DNA from: an uncultured Succinatimonas sp.
GTDB taxonomy: Bacteria > Pseudomonadota > Gammaproteobacteria > Enterobacterales > Succinivibrionaceae
Direction: 5' to 3'
Assembly (NCBI GenBank): GCA_937896115.1
Contig: CALBLB010000178.1
Span: 1 to 21,198, forward strand
Length of the DNA: 21,198 nt
Shown here: positions 14,688-21,198 of the stretch, in pieces
How positions within the stretch are numbered: position 1 is the stretch's first letter
Layout: every line of letters begins with the position of its first letter
Notes under the pieces: generated by a model
What the model was told of the DNA's origin: nothing
Seen by the model: the letters and a program-made list of their open reading frames with translations, nothing else
The model's database searches: none
Translations under genes and position numbers: made by a program

Positions 14688-15329
14688 ATGATCGATGTTG
14701 CAGATTTAAGACGCAGTTACACCATGTCGGGGCTTGATGAAAAAGACTTGCCGGAAAAACCTATAGAATTATTTGAAAAATGGCTGCAAGAATGCATAGA
14801 CTCCAAACTTTACGATCCAAACGGCGTAGTGGTAAGTACCGTCGATGACAACGGTCAGCCTTTTTCACGCATGGTACTTTTAAAAAATTACGATGAAAAC
14901 TCACTGGTGTTTTACACAAACTTAGGCAGTCGCAAAGCCCAGCAAATTAAGCAAAATCCCAAAATCTGCATGCTTTTCCCGTGGTTCTATCTTGAGCGTC
15001 AGGTAATGTTTTTAGGTAATGCCAAGCGTCTGTCTTTGGCAGAAGAACTTAAATATTTTCATTCAAGACCGCGTCTTTCACAAATAGGTGCTTGGGCATC
15101 CCATCAGTCGCATCTTGTCTCCTCACGCGGCATTCTTGAAGCCAAATTCCAGGAGATCAAGGAGCGTTTTAAAGGAGGAGAGATCCCTTTACCTTCATTT
15201 TGGGGAGGCTTCAGAGTTGAATTTCACACGGTGGAATTCTGGCAGGGACGCGAAAACCGCATGCACGATCGCTTTATTTATAAAAAAGAAAACGACCAGT
15301 GGCAAAAACCTGAAAGACTTGCCCCGTGA
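14688..15329 (+). CDS. pdxH: Pyridoxine/pyridoxamine 5'-phosphate oxidase
   Basis: PdxH oxidises PNP or PMP to pyridoxal 5'-phosphate with FMN and O2. The 213-residue product (E. coli 218) shows VVSTVDDNGQPFSRMVLLK, the FMN-contacting FYTNLGSRKAQQI, FPWFYLERQV, YFHSRPRLSQIGAW, PLPSFWGGFRV and the C-terminal NRMHDRF with the substrate-binding Arg/His, ending in ERLAP as E. coli does. The ATG at 14688 gives the N-terminus MIDVADLRRSYTMSG, aligning with E. coli LRREYTKGGL. A TTG-initiated extension from 14649 is open but less likely. The enzyme needs oxygen, so the organism is probably not a strictly oxygen-avoiding lineage, or it keeps the gene for trace O2. It converges on purU. Confidence 0.95.
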   Translation: MIDVADLRRSYTMSGLDEKDLPEKPIELFEKWLQECIDSKLYDPNGVVVSTVDDNGQPFSRMVLLKNYDENSLVFYTNLGSRKAQQIKQNPKICMLFPWFYLERQVMFLGNAKRLSLAEELKYFHSRPRLSQIGAWASHQSHLVSSRGILEAKFQEIKERFKGGEIPLPSFWGGFRVEFHTVEFWQGRENRMHDRFIYKKENDQWQKPERLAP

Positions 15330-15357
15330 TTTTCACTTTTTATAACCTTGCTAAAAC

Positions 15358-15394
15358 ATGACGGCATCAATGTTTTACACATTGATGCCGTCAT
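15358..15394. terminator. Bidirectional terminator between pdxH and purU
   Basis: Perfect 16-bp arms (15358-15373 and 15379-15394) enclose a 5-nt loop TTTAC. The plus strand continues TTTACTTTGTTTT and the reverse strand continues GTTTTAGC, so it can end both convergent transcripts, more strongly on the pdxH side. The stem is unusually long and perfect. Confidence 0.75.
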
Positions 15395-15420
15395 TTACTT
15401 TGTTTTCAGCAAACAAAAAA

Positions 15421-16260
15421 TCAGAACACTACCGTCTTGTTGCCGTGCACAAAGACTTTGTCATCCAAAATCTTGTTAACGGCACGTAACAGTACCATCT
15501 GCTCCACATCATGTCCTGCTTTAGCCAGAGTTTCAGGATCATAACGATGATTTACCTTGATGACGTCCTGCTCGATGATTGGACCTTCATCAAGATTATC
15601 GGTAACAAAATGCGCAGTTGCGCCTATGAGCTTCACCCCGCGGGTAAAAGCCTGATAATAAGGTTTGGCTCCCATGAAAGCAGGCAGGAATGAATGGTGA
15701 ATATTAACCAATGTTCCCATTTTGAAATGACGGATGAATTTAGGCGACAAAATACGCATGTATTTAGCCAGGATCACCAGATCAGGTTTACTCTTGTCTA
15801 TAGCGTCCAAAATCAGTTTTTCCTGCTCCTCACGTGTATAGTCGGCGTTTTCAAAACAGGTAAACGGTACGTTAAATTTTGCAGCCAATCCGCCTAAATC
15901 ATCATGATTTCCTATAACCGAGACGATATCGGCATTAAGCGCTCCAGAATACGATTTCATCAGCAACTCACCCAAACAATGAGCCTCACGGGTTACCAAC
16001 ACGCAAAGACGGCGGCGGCGGGTATCATTTAATGAAACCTTCGCTCCTTCAGGCAAACGCTTTTTTATTTCTTCGATGATCTTTTCACTGTCTTTAAAAT
16101 CCCCTTCTAAGACAGAGCGCATAAAGAATTTTCCGTCTTCAGCCGAGGCAAACTGATCCTGCCTTATGACATTTAAATTATGAACGAAACAGGCATCGGT
16201 AATTTTTGCAATCAAACCGGTAGCATCAGAGCACTCGGTTAAAAGTATCCTTTTATCCAT
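15421..16260 (-). CDS. purU: Formyltetrahydrofolate deformylase
   Basis: PurU hydrolyses 10-formyl-THF to THF and formate, balancing one-carbon pools and supplying formate for PurT. The 279-residue protein (E. coli 280) has an N-terminal ACT domain (about 1-80; LLTECSDATGLIAKITD, FFMRSVLEG) that senses methionine/glycine in E. coli. A linker RRRRLCVLVTREAHCLGELL follows, then the formyltransferase-fold catalytic domain. The catalytic Asn-His-Asp triad is present in VNIHHSFLPAFMGAKPY and in NLDEGPIIEQD. The C-terminus VFVHGNKTVVF matches the family. The ATG at 16260 has only a weak ribosome binding site (AGGAA about 11 nt upstream). It converges on pdxH and diverges from gltA. Confidence 0.96.
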   Translation of the reverse strand: MDKRILLTECSDATGLIAKITDACFVHNLNVIRQDQFASAEDGKFFMRSVLEGDFKDSEKIIEEIKKRLPEGAKVSLNDTRRRRLCVLVTREAHCLGELLMKSYSGALNADIVSVIGNHDDLGGLAAKFNVPFTCFENADYTREEQEKLILDAIDKSKPDLVILAKYMRILSPKFIRHFKMGTLVNIHHSFLPAFMGAKPYYQAFTRGVKLIGATAHFVTDNLDEGPIIEQDVIKVNHRYDPETLAKAGHDVEQMVLLRAVNKILDDKVFVHGNKTVVF

Positions 16261-16568
16261 TCTCGGAACAATTCCTAAGCTAAAAATTTATCTGTACGGC
16301 GGATTATATCCCCAGGTTGAAATCCTCTTTCGCTTCATACGCAAGAGAACCTCAAGCAATGCATTCATCAAATGACAGTTGTCTACTCTAGAGAAGCATG
16401 CTGTTTTTCGCAAGACTCCGATGTATTGAAGAAAATTGCCATATGCATTTTCTGTTATTGCCCCTTATTTGTGCAAATTTTCTGCAAAGACTGCATAATT
16501 TGGAAAACTTTGCAGGTTAGATATATTAAAACCATAACTTTGAATTCTTTCAATTTTCAGAGCACGTT
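16261..16568 (+). promoter_or_regulatory. purU-gltA divergent region with gltA promoter and inverted repeat
   Basis: This 308-bp spacer holds a sigma70-like promoter for gltA: TTGGAA 16500-16505 and TATATT 16522-16527 (16-bp spacer), giving a leader of about 35 nt. An 8-bp perfect inverted repeat, CTGCAAAG 16482-16489 and CTTTGCAG 16508-16515, brackets the -35 box with 26 bp between arm centres, a layout expected of an operator. A 66-codon open frame at 16372-16572 ends across the gltA start; it is Cys-rich with no ribosome binding site and I do not regard it as a gene. No clear promoter for purU was recognised. Confidence 0.5.
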
Positions 16569-17885
16569 ATGACAGAACAAAACGATTTACCTTCACAGAC
16601 CGGCTTTGCCGTACTTAACATCCCCGGCAGGGATCCCATCAAACTGCCCATACTCAAAGGCAATATGGGCCCGGAGGTGATCGATATCCGTGCTCTTGGC
16701 AAGCAAGGATATTTCACCTACGACCCGGGATTCGTCTCCACGGCATCATGCATGTCGAGAATAACCTTCATCGACGGCAATAAAGGAATACTGCTGTATC
16801 GCGGATACCCTATTGATCAGTTGGCGGTAAAAACCAATTATCTGCAGGTTTGCTACCTGCTCTTTAAAGGCGATCTGCCCACCAAAACTCAATATAAGGA
16901 TTTTGAAAACCGTATCCGTCACCATTCTTTGGTACATACGCAAATGGAATCGCTGTTTCAGGCTTTCCGCCGTGACAGTCATCCTATGGCAGTGCTTTGC
17001 GGTGTGGCCGGTGCACTCTCGGCTTTCTATCATGACAGCATGGACATTTACGATCCGCAATTGCGTGAACTTACCATGCAACGTCTGATAGCCAAGATGC
17101 CGACTCTGGCTGCCATGTCTTATAAATATTCCATCGGTCAGCCATTCGTATATCCACGTAACGATTTAAGTTATGCAGAAAATTTCCTGCATATGATGTT
17201 TGCAACTCCTTGTGAAAAATACAAGGTAAATCCGGTAATAGCCAAAGCGCTTGACCGTATTTTCATCCTGCATGCAGATCACGAACAGAACGCCTCAACC
17301 TCATCGGTACGTTTGGCAGGCTCTTCAGGTGCTAACCCTTATGCATGTATCGCCGCAGGTATCGCCTCCTTGTGGGGACCAGCTCACGGCGGTGCCAACG
17401 AAGCTTGCTTGCGTATGTTGCAACAGATAGGCTCTGTCGATCACATTCCTGAATACATCGCAAGAGCCAAAGATAAGAATGATCCTTTCAGACTGTTCGG
17501 TTTCGGTCACCGTGTTTACAAGACCTTCGATCCTCGTGCCTTGGTCATGCGCGATACCTGTCACGAAGTCTTGGATGAATTACACATTACCGACAATCCG
17601 GCATTGAAGGTCGCTACCGAGCTTGAGAAGATCGCCTTACATGATGAATATTTCATAGAGCGTCATCTCTACCCTAATGTAGATTTCTATTCCGGTATCA
17701 TTTTGAATGCGATCGGCATTCCTACTTCAATGTTTACCGTGATCTTTGCTCTGGCCCGTACCATAGGTTGGATCTCTCACTGGAATGAAATGCAGTCTAT
17801 TTCAGATTCACGTTTGGGACGTCCTCGTCAAATCTATGTAGGAAAACCTTTACGTGATGTAAAAGCCATTAACTCACGTAAGTAA
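16569..17885 (+). CDS. gltA: Citrate synthase, type II (NADH-regulated form)
   Basis: GltA condenses oxaloacetate and acetyl-CoA to citrate, the entry to the TCA cycle or its oxidative branch. The 438-residue protein (E. coli 427) has the catalytic residues His273 in GPAHGGANEA, His314 in GFGHRVYK and Asp372 in NVDFYSGII. The N-terminal beta domain (DIRALGKQGYFTYDPGF and FIDGNKGILLYRGYPIDQL) and Cys215 in ATPCEKY, equivalent to the E. coli residue near the NADH site, mark the hexameric, NADH-inhibited Gram-negative type. The ATG at 16569 has a poor Shine-Dalgarno (CAGAG). No other TCA-cycle gene (sdh, suc) is adjacent, unlike E. coli, where gltA lies beside sdhC. The post-gltA region is a structured 573-bp spacer. 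Confidence 0.97.
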   Translation: MTEQNDLPSQTGFAVLNIPGRDPIKLPILKGNMGPEVIDIRALGKQGYFTYDPGFVSTASCMSRITFIDGNKGILLYRGYPIDQLAVKTNYLQVCYLLFKGDLPTKTQYKDFENRIRHHSLVHTQMESLFQAFRRDSHPMAVLCGVAGALSAFYHDSMDIYDPQLRELTMQRLIAKMPTLAAMSYKYSIGQPFVYPRNDLSYAENFLHMMFATPCEKYKVNPVIAKALDRIFILHADHEQNASTSSVRLAGSSGANPYACIAAGIASLWGPAHGGANEACLRMLQQIGSVDHIPEYIARAKDKNDPFRLFGFGHRVYKTFDPRALVMRDTCHEVLDELHITDNPALKVATELEKIALHDEYFIERHLYPNVDFYSGIILNAIGIPTSMFTVIFALARTIGWISHWNEMQSISDSRLGRPRQIYVGKPLRDVKAINSRK

Positions 17886-17921
17886 CTTTCGAAGACTACA
17901 TTCTCAAAACCTTACATCTCA

Positions 17922-17962
17922 ATAAATACTCCATCTGTTTTTTAAACAAAGGGAGTATTTAT
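17922..17962 (+). promoter_or_regulatory. Stem-loop enclosing a Shine-Dalgarno sequence, downstream of gltA
   Basis: Perfect 11-bp arms ATAAATACTCC 17922-17932 and GGAGTATTTAT 17952-17962, with an inner stem TGTTT 17936-17940 and AAACA 17944-17948. The 3' arm contains most of AAAGGGAG (17948-17955), a strong ribosome binding site 7 nt before the ATG at 17963. Folding would hide that site, as in RNA thermometers or translational switches. There is no following T run, so it is not a normal terminator for gltA. Confidence 0.5.
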
Positions 17963-18040
17963 ATGTTTCATCTTTTAGATGATCGCCTTTCTTCGCACTA
18001 TGATCTGAAAAATAACGCACCTAAAACTCTTCTTCCATAA
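17963..18040 (+). CDS. Possible small ORF (25 residues), unknown
   Basis: ATG at 17963 opens a 25-codon frame reading MFHLLDDRLSSHYDLKNNAP then KTLLP and TAA. Its support is the Shine-Dalgarno AAAGGGAG at ideal 7-nt spacing; there is no recognisable homology. It has no signal or membrane segment. It contains five Leu and is followed by overlapping hairpins (18121-18158), so it could be a leader-type peptide or part of a gltA 3'UTR RNA. It may equally be chance, since a strong Shine-Dalgarno-like sequence can arise in the arm of a stem. Confidence 0.3.
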   Translation: MFHLLDDRLSSHYDLKNNAPKTLLP

Positions 18041-18458
18041 CGCTCGCATGCGTCAAAAATAATTACTTCGTTCCTAACTTTGAAATCTCTTAAGCAGAGT
18101 TTAGGAGCTAACTTTTGAGAAAACGGCTTTTTCATGCCGTTTATCATGAATTTTTTTTAATCATCTATCGAGTGATAAAATTCACATCTGTTTGTTTTTT
18201 TACTATTCAACGACAGTCAGACATCAAAAATTATGAACACTTTTCCGATGAAGAAATGGAGTAAAAATCAACCATCTGACAAACTAAATTGGCTATTAAA
18301 CAGACAATTAAACACGCATCACCATTTCGTCAAATAAAGTGCTTGCGAAAAACGATACCCGTAACTAATATGCTTTTTCTGCAGATTTATAATAAGATAT
18401 TATTCAAAGAATAGGATCAATAAAATTGGATTTATATAAGGAAGGGAAAGATATGAGA
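18041..18458. other. Non-coding spacer between gltA and tRNA-Leu
   Basis: This AT-rich stretch has no gene I can support. It holds two overlapping stem-loops at 18121-18158: AAACGGC/GCCGTTT, and TTCATG/CATGAA followed by eight T. The second may be a weak forward terminator for transcripts reading out of gltA. A 34-codon frame at 18233-18337 lacks a ribosome binding site. No clear reverse-strand terminator for the tRNA was recognised. I found no second copy of the tRNA 3' end that would mark an integrated element. Confidence 0.5.
18131..18158 (+). terminator. Possible weak terminator downstream of gltA
   Basis: A 6-bp stem TTCATG 18131-18136 with CATGAA 18145-18150 leads directly into eight T (18151-18158). 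It is mutually exclusive with the stem AAACGGC 18121-18127/GCCGTTT 18136-18142. It is the first T-run structure after gltA on the forward strand, 245 bp past its stop. Confidence 0.4.
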
Positions 18459-18545
18459 TGGTGCCGAAGGTGGGAATCGAACCCACACGATATTGCTATC
18501 GGCGGATTTTGAATCCGCTACGTCTACCAATTCCATCACTTCGGC
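18459..18545 (-). tRNA. leuX: tRNA-Leu (anticodon CAA)
   Basis: On the reverse strand the 87-nt sequence starts GCCGAAG and ends CTTCGGCACCA, giving a perfect 7-bp acceptor stem with an encoded CCA. It has the T-loop GGTTCGATTCC, a long variable arm typical of class II tRNAs, and the anticodon stem-loop GCGGA-TTCAAAA-TCCGC. The anticodon is CAA (plus strand 18509-18511), so it reads the Leu codon UUG. It closely resembles E. coli leuX. It is downstream of lptG with its own promoter. The symbol is by similarity to the E. coli gene. Confidence 0.97.
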
Positions 18546-18555
18546 AACGGGGATA

Positions 18556-18583
18556 AGTATAGCAAATTTTTAAGAATTTGCAA
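18556..18583 (-). promoter_or_regulatory. Promoter of tRNA-Leu
   Basis: Reverse strand: TTGCAA (18583-18578) and TATACT (18561-18556) with a 16-bp spacer, then a C-rich discriminator TATCCCCG before the tRNA 5' end at 18545. A GC-rich discriminator is typical of stable-RNA promoters under stringent control. The tRNA is thus probably not dependent on lptG readthrough. Confidence 0.75.
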
Positions 18584-18602
18584 ATTTTATTTTAATTTTT
18601 TT

Positions 18603-19694
18603 TCACGCCTTTCTACGTAACAGCACCACAGCTAATCCGCCGAATACAATAGACGCCATCGAAGCACCTATCAAAGGCGGGATGCCATAAACTAAAGATA
18701 AAGGTGCAACTATTTGATTTAAGACATAATATCCAAACCCTAGCGTAATACCGGCCAAAATTCTGGTACCCATATTCATGCTACGCAAAGGCCCGAAAAC
18801 TGTTGATAAAGCCAAAAACAGCATGACTACCATGATCACCGGTTGCATCAACTTTTCATAAAGTTGCAGTCTGAATGACGATGAAAGTTGGTTGTTATCC
18901 TCCAAATAGCCTATGTAGTCCACCAATCCTTTAATGGTCAGAGTCTTGTCGATATTTTTAATAACATCTACACGCTCAGGATTGAGATTTAACTGCCATC
19001 TCTCTTTGGGAACAAAGGTTATCTTGAGCCTGTCTTTACCCTCAGCAACCTTGTATACCTTTTGCATATTCCAGCTGCCGTTTTCGTAGTGTCCGCTTAC
19101 TGCTCGGCTTTTTGCAATTAATTTATCGCCATCAGTGTCATAGCGCACGATGTCAGATAAAGAGCCGTCAGATAGCATGGCTCTTATCCCGATAAAAGAA
19201 TTGCCCTCGCGTAACCAAATTCCGGAGCGACTTACGGACATTTTTCCGCCGGATGCATAAACCGAATACTGGGTTTCGGCATAAGTCTCAAGCTGAGGAA
19301 CCACGAATTCCCCTAGACACAGAACCACAATCATCAGCGGAATAAGACTTTTTAAGGAGCTGAAAGCTATCTGCAGGCGCGACAATCCCAAAGATTGCAA
19401 GACGACTATTTCAGATCCTCTGGCCATAGATCCCAGGCTTATTACCCCGCCAATCAAAATAGCCACTGGAAAGAAGGTTACAAAGATCCCCGGCAACATG
19501 TAGGACACATATTTGCATACAAATAAAAAATCGATAGAGCCGCGGCCTATATAGCGCATTTTATCGATAAAAGTGATAAGACCGGTAAAAAGCGTAAGAC
19601 ATAATGCCATCAACAATACTGAAGTCAGCATGTTGCGCCCGATATAGAGATCGAGGATCCCGAAAACTCGTTTTAGTGAAAATTTAGCCATCAT
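18603..19694 (-). CDS. lptG: LPS export ABC transporter permease LptG
   Basis: LptG is one of two inner-membrane permeases (with LptF, on LptB2) that drive lipopolysaccharide from the inner membrane to the LptC-LptA bridge. The product of about 363 residues (E. coli 360) starts FGILDLYIGRN. It has three N-terminal membrane segments, the coupling-helix region ARGSEIVVLQSLGLSRLQIA, a periplasmic beta-jellyroll (about 150-275), then three C-terminal membrane segments with FGPLRSMNMGTRI and LVYGIPPLIGA. The start is one of two tandem ATGs (19694 or 19691); the open frame extends to 19754, but that region is the upstream gene's terminator. A TATAAT at 19707-19702 lies so close that the mRNA may be leaderless. 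lptF, normally directly upstream, is not here; the upstream gene is a tctA permease. Confidence 0.93.
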   Translation of the reverse strand: MMAKFSLKRVFGILDLYIGRNMLTSVLLMALCLTLFTGLITFIDKMRYIGRGSIDFLFVCKYVSYMLPGIFVTFFPVAILIGGVISLGSMARGSEIVVLQSLGLSRLQIAFSSLKSLIPLMIVVLCLGEFVVPQLETYAETQYSVYASGGKMSVSRSGIWLREGNSFIGIRAMLSDGSLSDIVRYDTDGDKLIAKSRAVSGHYENGSWNMQKVYKVAEGKDRLKITFVPKERWQLNLNPERVDVIKNIDKTLTIKGLVDYIGYLEDNNQLSSSFRLQLYEKLMQPVIMVVMLFLALSTVFGPLRSMNMGTRILAGITLGFGYYVLNQIVAPLSLVYGIPPLIGASMASIVFGGLAVVLLRRKA

Positions 19695-19701
19695 GCATGG
19701 A

Positions 19702-19707
19702 ATTATA
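19702..19707 (-). promoter_or_regulatory. Candidate -10 box of lptG
   Basis: On the reverse strand TATAAT (19707-19702) lies 7 nt before the first possible lptG start codon. A -35 box is poor (TTCAAC at 17-bp spacing). If used, transcription would begin at or within a few bases of the ATG, leaving no room for a ribosome binding site. Confidence 0.5.
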
Positions 19708-19740
19708 ACCGTCAAATGCCGATCGTTGAATTCACAGCAA

Positions 19741-19775
19741 AGAAAAAGCCTCACGAATGAAATTCATGAGGCTTT
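19741..19775 (-). terminator. Rho-independent terminator of the tctA-like gene
   Basis: Read on the reverse strand, a 14-bp stem (19775-19762 with 19758-19745, one G-U wobble in RNA) has a 3-nt loop and is followed by TTTTTCTTT. It lies 18 bp after the tctA-like stop and isolates lptG transcription. Confidence 0.85.
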
Positions 19776-19793
19776 AAGAAAGGCCGCTATTCG

Positions 19794-21198
19794 TCAGTCT
19801 TTATTCTTTGCAAATAATTTGCGCAGTAAAGGTTTGTAGGTAGGTGACATCAAACTTACTAAGGAAAGTACTAACAATACGGCACAAATAGGATTCTCCG
19901 CAAATACAGCCAGAGATCCGTCGCTCATCATCAATGAACCGGTAAAATTCTCCTCTGCAAGTTTGCCGAGAATGATGCCGATAATGACTCCCGGTACACT
20001 CATATCGCACTTGTGCATGATGAAACCAATCACACCGGCTGCGATCATGATCCACACATCAGGCATTGAATTCGAATAGGAATAGGTGCCGAGCATGGCC
20101 ATAACTGTAATAATTGGCAACAGGATCTTCTTAGGCACGTTAACCACTTTGGTAAACACGCGAATAAGCGAGAATCCCATAATTCCCATCAAAGCATTGG
20201 CAAGCAACAAACCGATGAAAATAGTATAAATTTCCACAGGGTTATTGATAAAGAGGAGCGGACCCGGCTGAATGCCGTGGACCATGAGAGCTCCCAAAAT
20301 GATGGCCGTAGCTCCGTCTCCAGGTATGCCCAAAGTTAAAACCGGAATGAACGCACCGCCGACCACGGCATTATTGCCTGATTCTGAAGCAGCAATACCG
20401 CGGGGATCGCCTTTTCCGAAATTCGAACTGTCGCGAGCCCAGGTTTTAGCCTGGTTATAGGAGATCCAGGATCCGATGTCTCCGCCGGTACCGGGTACGC
20501 ATCCTATGAAAGTACCGATGGCAGAAGAGCGGACTAAAGTCGGAAGGGTAAGTTTAAAATCAGCAGCAGAGGGCAATACTCCGTCTATTTTGAGATCGGG
20601 GATCTTGGCCTGACCGTTTTTTATGTCTTCGACATTTACAAAAACCTGGGTTAAAGCAAAAAGACCTATCAGGATAGGCATGAAGGAGACACCGCCTGAA
20701 AGATAGAGCGTTCCCAGAGTAAAGCGCTCCATACCGGACATGGCATCAAGTCCTATGGTTGCTATCCATAATCCCACCAGACAGCCTATTACTCCTTTTA
20801 AGATGGAACCTGCCGAAACCGAAGTCACCATGCTGATGCCGAATATGGCCAAGGCAAAATACTCAGGTTTTGAGAATGTCAAAGCAACCTGGGCTAACAA
20901 CGGTGCAAAGCAAATAAGGCAAAGGATGGAAAAAACTCCGCCGAAAGTTGAGGCGGTGGTGGAAATTGACAAAGCACGTCCCGGTTGACCGTTTTCAATG
21001 GCCATGGGATAACCGTCAAGGGTAGTTGCTGCCGAGGCCGGAGTACCGGGAGTTTTCAGCAAAATTGCGGTAATGGATCCGCCGTAAATTGCTCCGCAGT
21101 AAATACCCAGCAACATGATAATGCCGCCTAAACCGCCTACTGAAAAAGTAACCGGGAACAGCAAAGCCAAACCCATGGTCACGGAAAGACCTGGCATC
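19794..21198 (-). CDS. tctA: Tripartite tricarboxylate transporter large permease, TctA family (5'-truncated by window edge)
   Basis: TctA is the large membrane subunit of TTT transporters, which import citrate or other carboxylates with a periplasmic TctC binding protein and the small subunit TctB. The visible 467 residues are very hydrophobic with many membrane segments. They contain the family signatures PGLSVTMGLALLFP, YGGSITAILLKTPGTPASA with DGYPMA (about 38-65), CVPGTGGDIGSWISYNQAK, and NNAVVGGAFIPVLTLGIPGD followed by HGIQPGP. Members are usually near 500 residues, so about 30 N-terminal residues lie past the right edge; the ATG at 21197 is internal to the GxxPGLS motif. The C-terminus is complete and a terminator follows. 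Any tctB/tctC partners would be upstream, outside the window. The substrate cannot be deduced. Confidence 0.9.
   Translation of the reverse strand, partial: MPGLSVTMGLALLFPVTFSVGGLGGIIMLLGIYCGAIYGGSITAILLKTPGTPASAATTLDGYPMAIENGQPGRALSISTTASTFGGVFSILCLICFAPLLAQVALTFSKPEYFALAIFGISMVTSVSAGSILKGVIGCLVGLWIATIGLDAMSGMERFTLGTLYLSGGVSFMPILIGLFALTQVFVNVEDIKNGQAKIPDLKIDGVLPSAADFKLTLPTLVRSSAIGTFIGCVPGTGGDIGSWISYNQAKTWARDSSNFGKGDPRGIAASESGNNAVVGGAFIPVLTLGIPGDGATAIILGALMVHGIQPGPLLFINNPVEIYTIFIGLLLANALMGIMGFSLIRVFTKVVNVPKKILLPIITVMAMLGTYSYSNSMPDVWIMIAAGVIGFIMHKCDMSVPGVIIGIILGKLAEENFTGSLMMSDGSLAVFAENPICAVLLVLSLVSLMSPTYKPLLRKLFAKNKD

Noticed and set aside
16372..16572. A 66-codon Cys-rich frame running into the gltA start
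   Set aside because: It has no ribosome binding site, spans the likely gltA promoter and inverted repeat, and its composition is that of AT-rich non-coding DNA.
18233..18337. A 34-codon frame after gltA
   Set aside because: No Shine-Dalgarno sequence before the ATG and no recognisable protein features; such frames are expected by chance in this spacer.
19695..19754. N-terminal extension of LptG by 20 residues
   Set aside because: It begins inside the terminator stem of the upstream gene and spans the candidate -10 box; LptG family members start near the FGILDLYIG segment.
1..21198. Search for CRISPR arrays, insertion sequences, phage genes, defence systems or biosynthetic clusters
   Set aside because: No repeated spacer arrays, transposase or integrase motifs, or defence-type genes were seen; all sizeable genes fit ordinary housekeeping or transport families.

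Overview
The window reads as a conserved chromosomal segment of a gammaproteobacterium. Protein lengths and motifs track Escherichia coli orthologues closely (PcnB, FolK, Pth, YchF, ModF, LeuABCD, PdxH, PurU, a type II GltA, LptG). The gene order, the AT-rich spacers, acetate kinase, a TctA-type permease and an AEC permease suggest an anaerobic or facultative gut or rumen relative such as the Succinivibrionaceae (Aeromonadales); that family placement is inference. I see no transposase, integrase, phage gene, CRISPR array or rRNA.

Left part (1-3281): a forward cluster pcnB (5' end outside the window)-folK-pth-ychF, tightly packed, with an 11-bp folK/pth overlap and a strong terminator after ychF. 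It joins RNA polyadenylation, folate synthesis, peptidyl-tRNA recycling and a ribosome-linked ATPase. Next come a reverse-strand uspE-like tandem universal stress protein and a forward, divergent modF-like twin ABC ATPase with its own terminator.

Middle (5973-11036): a complete leuABCD operon for leucine synthesis from 2-oxoisovalerate, read from one promoter region and closed by a rho-independent terminator. Its upstream region is very AT-rich and carries six TTGCAA sites, two pairs of which have identical 18-bp spacing, plus a perfect 13-bp-arm dyad. No leucine-rich leader peptide is visible. galM follows with its own promoter and terminator, convergent with an AEC-family permease gene that lies downstream of ackA.

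Right part (14467-21198): ackA and pdxH diverge; pdxH and purU converge on a perfect 16-bp inverted repeat; gltA follows with an inverted repeat around its likely promoter. A 573-bp spacer after gltA holds a possible 25-codon ORF with a strong but stem-sequestered ribosome binding site. Then, on the reverse strand, come a tRNA-Leu(CAA) gene with its own promoter, lptG without an adjacent lptF, and a TctA-family permease that runs off the right edge.

The window is mostly housekeeping. The points most worth a second look are: a pth gene whose catalytic His is Asp; the TTGCAA array before leuA; a ModF whose first ATPase site lacks the Walker B glutamate; the structured post-gltA region; and lptG with its -10 box almost touching its start codon and no lptF beside it.
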